From NCBI GenBank assembly GCA_014796735.1, contig JAAVIG010000173.1:1-9718 (forward strand): a DNA stretch of 9,718 bases, given 5' to 3'. Positions 6,206-9,718 of this stretch are shown one piece after another (positions within the stretch are counted from its first letter, which is position 1; each line of letters begins with the position of its first letter). Source of the DNA: Oscillospiraceae bacterium (GTDB lineage Bacteria; Bacillota; Clostridia; Oscillospirales; Ruminococcaceae). A program made the translations under genes and the position numbers. Below the pieces are notes generated by a model. That model worked only from the letters and a program-made list of their open reading frames with translations. It was not told where the DNA came from and ran no database searches.

Positions 6206-6912
6206 ATCGTACTCCGTAAGTGATTTTTAAATTTACTTTTAACGGTATCCGCCTTGTATCTGCTAAGAGGGATTTCGGCTTTATCATCGAGAATGATCCG
6301 ATTTTTTTCAATAGAAAAAATATATTTGCAGTTTACAAGATAACTTTTATGTGTTCTGACAAAGTCAAAGTCGTTAAGCTGTTTTTCCATTGCGGAAAGG
6401 CTTCCGTAGCACTCCAGTATTTCTCCCGACGCTGTGTAGACCTGCATGGAATGAGTGTATATTTCTATGTACTCTATATTGGTTACGTCAATAAGAACCT
6501 CTCCGTTTTTCGTTTGAAGCATAAATTTTGTATTGACGCCAAGCTTTAATATTTCTTTATTAACAGCGTCCAATGTTTCGGGAAGCTCTTCCTCTAAATG
6601 TGCCTTTCTGATAAATCTGAAAGGACGGAATTTTAATGATGAGTATACCAGCTCGTCATGAGTGGTCACAAAGATGATCAGCGTATTGCCCCTGCCGCTT
6701 ATCTGTTCCGCAATGTCAAATCCGCCTATATCCGGCATATCAATGTCAAGAAAAACCGCGTTATAATTTGTACTGTCGGAAAGAAAACATGAACCGCTGC
6801 TGAAAATTGTTATATCGGATTCATCGGTCTGCTCCGTAGAATATTTTTCAATCAGCACTTTGATTCTTTCCGAAAAATCTCTTTCGTCATCACATACCGC
6901 AATTCTGATCAT
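6202..6912 (-). CDS. agrA: AgrA-like LytTR response regulator
   Basis: A 236-residue regulator: receiver domain about 1-120 with the acidic pair Asp8-Asp9 (IAVCDDE), phospho-accepting Asp56 in FLDIDMP, the switch Thr in IIFVTTHDE and the FIRK lysine; then a LytTR DNA-binding domain about 130-232 (FMLQTKNGEVLIDVTNIEYIE, and FVRTHKSYLVN near the end). The start at MIRIAVCDD is chosen because AGGAG lies seven bases before it; a longer form with six extra residues (GRRIA) from 6930 lacks a good site. First gene of an agrA-agrC operon with its own promoter. Its likely target is the repeat pair at 4872-4905. Confidence 0.92.
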   Translation of the reverse strand: MIRIAVCDDERDFSERIKVLIEKYSTEQTDESDITIFSSGSCFLSDSTNYNAVFLDIDMPDIGGFDIAEQISGRGNTLIIFVTTHDELVYSSLKFRPFRFIRKAHLEEELPETLDAVNKEILKLGVNTKFMLQTKNGEVLIDVTNIEYIEIYTHSMQVYTASGEILECYGSLSAMEKQLNDFDFVRTHKSYLVNCKYIFSIEKNRIILDDKAEIPLSRYKADTVKSKFKNHLRSTI

Positions 6913-6958
6913 GGCTATTCTCCTGCCCATATATGATTATGTGGTCTGCTTTTGTTTT

Positions 6959-6987
6959 ATTTTATCATATTGCCTTATAAAAAGCAA
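6959..6987 (-). promoter_or_regulatory. Promoter of agrA-agrC
   Basis: On the minus strand TTGCTT (6982-6987) and TAAAAT (6959-6964) are 17 bases apart, about 45 bases before the agrA start. The -35 box and spacer overlap an imperfect palindrome (6969-6988, arms ATTGC and GCAAT with an AT-rich centre), which could be an operator. No LytTR-type repeat is seen here, so this unit may be constitutive. Confidence 0.55.
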
Positions 6988-7004
6988 TACTTTGCCTATT
7001 ATCA

Positions 7005-7040
7005 AAAGCCCCCGCCTTAATTTTAAAAGCGGGGGTTTTA
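7005..7040. terminator. GC-rich intrinsic terminator after the membrane-protein gene
   Basis: CCCCCGC (7009-7015) pairs with GCGGGGG (7029-7035), extended by a G-T pair and AAA/TTT, with a 13-base loop. On the minus strand it is followed by CTTTTG and sits about 40 bases past the stop at 7080, so it ends the sigma-factor operon. The TTTTA on the plus side would let it act in both directions. Confidence 0.8.
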
Positions 7041-7079
7041 TTATTGATTATCTTTCTCGCACGGAAGCATTAACGCGGT

Positions 7080-8414
7080 TTATTTTTCTTCTCCCTTTAT
7101 CTTTTCCATTATCTCATTGAAAGCACTGTCGGAGGGTTCGGTCACGCTTTTCCCGACTGCTTTTACGATCTCCGCCCTGCTTACCTTACCGCCTACGGAC
7201 ACCTCACCGCCGTCAGCCAAGCTTAATGAATCGGCCTGCTTCCCTCTGCCGATAAATACCGCCGCGGCTATTGCGATCACTGCCGCAGCAGCGGAGCAAA
7301 TCCATACCCAAAAGCCGCCGCTTTCTTTTTTGCCCGTTTCTGAAATAATTGCCGCAACTTCTCCGATTTCTTCTTCCTCCTCCACCACATACTCGGCTTT
7401 TTGGGAAGCGTCGGCGATGTTTGCCGCGGCCGCATCATCGATCCCTATATCGTTGATTCCGATCTCGGGGATCACATTGCCGCTGCCTTGATTTTCCGCG
7501 TTTTTTGACGTTTGGGGTATCGTAGCGTCGCTTGGAACGTTAACATTGGACGGAATGTCTATGTTGCTTTCTACGGCGGTAGCGTCCACTCCAATATCGG
7601 CCGTTACAACAACGTCTACTCCGATCCCGTCGTCTATTTCGATTTCGGGTGCTATTGCGATCTCAATTGCCGTTTCGGGAATTCCCACAGTGGGAGTGGT
7701 TTTAAGGACAAACACAAGCTCCGAAATCCCCGTGTTGTATCTTTGACAAATATCGTTTTCTATCCCGTCTCTTTCTTCCTCGGGGTAATTGTCAAGATAT
7801 ATCAGAATACGCTGACTGTTTTCAAGCTCCGCGGCCGCCTGCGGATAATCTCTCTCTATCTCCTCCTTGACCTGTACGCGGTATTCGTGTGAATATTCAC
7901 AGTCTTCAAAGCTTACACGATGTCCCGAGGAAATAAGAGCGCAAATCTCCTGTTTTCTTGCTTCGTCGGCGTTGACCGTGCCGATCGTCCAAAAATAATG
8001 TATAACCTCGGTTTGAGTGGCAACGTGATATTCGGCAATGCTGTTGTTGGCAACAAAGCTTACGTCCTCGGGATAGCCGTTTGTTTCCCAGTACTCGTAA
8101 ATATTCTCAATATCACCCGTGCCTGTATAGTAATTGTTCAGAAGATCGGAGCTATCCGCGGGAGCTGTCTCGTTTGGAACAGGGGCAACGATAGGTTCAA
8201 TAATCTCAACAGGATCGACATCGGGCTCCACTGCAAGCTCCGTATCCGTCGATGGTACTGTGGGGTCAAAGGGCGGTGCTGCCGTAATAACGGGCTGCTG
8301 CGCTCCGGAAACGAAGGGTTCGTCCTCTTCCGCCGCGGCATTTGCAAACGCGCCTACCGACAAGGACAGACAGGTCAAAGCCGCCGTTATAGTTAAATAT
8401 GTTTTTTTCAGCAT
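7080..8414 (-). CDS. Secreted single-pass membrane protein with acidic repetitive region, partner gene of an ECF sigma factor
   Basis: I do not recognise the family. The 444 residues show: a Sec signal peptide (1-24, ending AFA); a Pro/Val/Asp-rich spacer (about 30-90); a compact domain (about 92-240) with Tyr/Trp-rich YYTGTGDIENIYEYWETNGYP, three Cys (158, 172, 223) and YRVQVKEEIERDYP; a low-complexity run of Ile/Val/Asp/Gly (about 245-330); an acidic VVEEEEEIG stretch; one TM helix (about 367-389) followed by GRGK; and a cytoplasmic tail of about 55 residues. So most of the protein is outside, with a short inside C terminus. AGGAAG lies seven bases before the ATG. It follows the sigma-factor gene after 108 AT-rich bases without an obvious promoter or terminator, and is closed by the terminator at 7005-7040. 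Anti-sigma factors usually sit here, but their sigma-binding part is normally N-terminal and cytoplasmic; only the C-terminal tail could play that part here. Confidence 0.75.
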   Translation of the reverse strand: MLKKTYLTITAALTCLSLSVGAFANAAAEEDEPFVSGAQQPVITAAPPFDPTVPSTDTELAVEPDVDPVEIIEPIVAPVPNETAPADSSDLLNNYYTGTGDIENIYEYWETNGYPEDVSFVANNSIAEYHVATQTEVIHYFWTIGTVNADEARKQEICALISSGHRVSFEDCEYSHEYRVQVKEEIERDYPQAAAELENSQRILIYLDNYPEEERDGIENDICQRYNTGISELVFVLKTTPTVGIPETAIEIAIAPEIEIDDGIGVDVVVTADIGVDATAVESNIDIPSNVNVPSDATIPQTSKNAENQGSGNVIPEIGINDIGIDDAAAANIADASQKAEYVVEEEEEIGEVAAIISETGKKESGGFWVWICSAAAAVIAIAAAVFIGRGKQADSLSLADGGEVSVGGKVSRAEIVKAVGKSVTEPSDSAFNEIMEKIKGEEK

Positions 8415-8522
8415 AATAACGCTTCCTTTCTTTATATAAAAGGCAAATACATATATATTTATAGGATAAATTTATTTTTGAAAAAAGGAAAAATAAGCTA
8501 AAGAGTAAAAGAAAATAAAGTA

Positions 8523-9035
8523 TCAGACAGCCTGAAGCAATTCGCGAAGCCGCTTTACAGCCTTTTGGTATCTCCAGACGGCGGTGCCTAAGGGCATTTC
8601 CAGTATCTCCGCTATCTCGCGGAATTTAAAGCCGCCGTTTATGTGCAGGGTGACAATTTGTCTTTCCCGCTCCTCCAGCTTTTCCAAAGCCCGCTCGATG
8701 TCAAGCTTTTCGCTTCTGTCGTTTTCGGGAGCGTAAAGCGTGTCCCCGAAGTCCTCAAGGCTCACCGTATGCTTGTTTTTTCTTAAGTGATCCACGGCTA
8801 AATTTCCCGCTGTCTTGAAAATATAAGCTCTCGGCTTGGAAATATCCGCGGGAGGTGAGTAATAAAGCTTTATAAAAACCTCCTGCAATATATCCTCCGC
8901 CGTTTCCCTGTTTTGGACTATGCGCATAATAACCGTCATTATCGGCGTTTTCATGTCGCTGTAGACCTCTTCAAAGGCGGATATATCGCCGTTTGCTATA
9001 CTATAAAGCCTTGACTGCAATTCCTTGTCTGTCAT
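8523..9035 (-). CDS. RNA polymerase sigma factor, ECF/sigma-70 family
   Basis: A 170-residue ECF-type sigma factor that would redirect RNA polymerase in response to an envelope or external signal. Region 2 is seen in AFEEVYSDM, ETAEDILQEVFIKLY and PRAYIFKTAGNLAVDHLRK; region 4 in RALEKLEERERQIVTLHINGGFKFREIAEILEMPLGTAVWRYQKAVKRL, with its helix-turn-helix. The short linker between them (about 100-115) is normal for the class. ATG at 9035 is preferred (AAAGGA ten bases before); a TTG two codons upstream is the alternative. The next gene downstream encodes a secreted membrane protein, probably its regulator or target. No clear ECF-type promoter was found in 9036-9165; a TATAGT without a good -35 box lies near 9081. 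Confidence 0.93.
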   Translation of the reverse strand: MTDKELQSRLYSIANGDISAFEEVYSDMKTPIMTVIMRIVQNRETAEDILQEVFIKLYYSPPADISKPRAYIFKTAGNLAVDHLRKNKHTVSLEDFGDTLYAPENDRSEKLDIERALEKLEERERQIVTLHINGGFKFREIAEILEMPLGTAVWRYQKAVKRLRELLQAV

Positions 9036-9164
9036 ATACAAGCTTTCCTTTCGTTTTGGTGCTTATTTTCCTTTTCACTTACTATAACGTAAATAAAGAA
9101 AGTTTTATTGGTGTCGGGAAAAATTTTACGGGAATTTTTTTGCCGAAAAACAGTCGCTTAATAA

Positions 9165-9207
9165 GAGCTGTCTTCACAAGACTTGTATAAGCTTGTGAAG
9201 ACAGCTT
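9165..9207 (-). terminator. Hairpin terminator of the ABC exporter gene
   Basis: AGCTGTCTTCACAAG (9166-9180) and its exact reverse complement (9192-9206) form a 15-bp stem, with a further 3-bp inner stem in the 11-base loop. It starts eight bases beyond the ABC-gene stop. The tail on the minus strand is CTTATT, a weak U-tract, so termination is likely but not certain. Confidence 0.65.
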
Positions 9208-9214
9208 CTAAGCT

Positions 9215-9718
9215 TTATGTGTAATATTGCGCCTGAGCGTGCCATAATTCGCAGTACTTTCCGTTCTCGTCGCTTAAAAGCTCCTCGTGTGAACCGTTTT
9301 GAACTATGCAGCCGTTATCAAATACCGCGATCTTATTGCAGAAACGGCAGGAAGCCAGACGGTGAGAAATATACACCGTCGTTTTATCTCCCGAAATAGC
9401 ATTGAAATTTGAGTATACCTCGTATTCGGATATCGGATCAAGCGCAGCCGTAGGCTCGTCCAAGAGGATAAAAGGAGAATCTTTATAAAGCGCACGTGCA
9501 AGAGCGATTTTCTGTGCTTCCCCTCCGGAAATCTCTATACCCGATTGGTCGTATCCCTTGTACAGATAAGTATTAGCTCCTTCGGGCATCACGTCGGATA
9601 AATTGCCGAAATTCGCTTTCTTTAAGCATTCAAGCACCTTATTTTCGTCAAATTGTTTACTTGAAGCAACGATTTCTCCAAGCTTGAATGAGAACAGGCT
9701 GAAATCCTGAAATACAAC
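9215..9718 (-). CDS. ABC exporter, C-terminal part of the ATP-binding domain (partial at window end)
   Basis: The frame is open to the window edge, so the 5' part of the gene is missing; 167 residues are visible. They show a Q-loop VFQDFSLFSF, the ABC signature ISGGEAQKIALARAL, Walker B FILLDEPTAALD with the D-loop, and the switch histidine in YISHR, then IAVFDNGCIVQNGSHEELL. This C-terminal pattern is that of ABC exporters whose permease and ATPase are fused. Walker A and the membrane part are outside the window. The segment after the Q-loop reads KLGEIVAS, slightly unlike the usual ENI. Substrate unknown. Whether it is tied to the sigma factor or the agr genes cannot be judged; a terminator separates it from them. 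Confidence 0.92.
   Translation of the reverse strand, partial: VVFQDFSLFSFKLGEIVASSKQFDENKVLECLKKANFGNLSDVMPEGANTYLYKGYDQSGIEISGGEAQKIALARALYKDSPFILLDEPTAALDPISEYEVYSNFNAISGDKTTVYISHRLASCRFCNKIAVFDNGCIVQNGSHEELLSDENGKYCELWHAQAQYYT

Noticed and set aside
7117..7491. Plus-strand frames antisense to the membrane-protein gene
   Set aside because: The Ala/Ser/Ile-rich sequence mirrors the low-complexity coding strand; no start signal.
9081..9120. ECF-type autoregulated promoter upstream of the sigma gene
   Set aside because: AAAACTTT and CGTTA are present but only about 12 bases apart, too close for an AAC/CGT pair, so no call was made.

Overview
The window reads like a chromosomal segment of a low-to-moderate-GC Firmicute of the class Clostridia, most like the Ruminococcus/Oscillospiraceae group. 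The grounds are strong AGGAGG-type ribosome binding sites, the rplM-rpsI pair, an agr-type peptide quorum-sensing locus, a Cache-type chemoreceptor and an ECF sigma factor. No rRNA, tRNA, IS element, phage gene or CRISPR array was seen. The assignment rests on sequence style, not on a database search.

Layout. (1) Positions 1-985, plus strand: a leader with a tandem 17-bp repeat and two mutually exclusive hairpins, then rplM (L13) and rpsI (S9), closed by an intrinsic terminator. Everything after this is on the minus strand. (2) 1045-3117: a chemoreceptor with its own promoter, ending one base before a 26-bp perfect hairpin terminator. (3) 3259-4033: a lipoprotein gene split by a one-base frameshift in a run of seven C. 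(4) 4063-6987: an agr-like locus in the transcribed order agrA-agrC, then agrB and a tiny peptide gene. agrA and agrC overlap by ATGA and have their own promoter. agrB and the peptide gene have a second promoter, with a consensus -10 box, just downstream of two LytTR-type direct repeats. (5) 7005-9035: a sigma-70/ECF factor followed by a secreted, single-pass membrane protein with a repetitive acidic Val/Ile/Asp region, closed by a GC-rich terminator. (6) 9165-9718: the 3' end of an ABC exporter and its terminator.

How the genes fit. The agr part looks like a full autoinduction loop: AgrC (sensor kinase) and AgrA (LytTR regulator) would switch on the agrB promoter through the repeats at 4872-4905, and AgrB (membrane Cys protease, His/Cys intact) would process a peptide. 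The peptide is the unusual part. Where agrD belongs, there is a 19-residue ORF with a near-perfect ribosome binding site buried in the end of agrB. It encodes an amphipathic helix with no cysteine and no canonical AgrD tail. agrB itself is also odd: its first ~16 codons lie in another frame, joined in phase by a T TTT TTA slippery heptamer. This could be programmed -1 frameshifting, a decayed gene or an indel error. The lipoprotein and chemoreceptor genes downstream are candidate outputs, but that link is inferred from position only.
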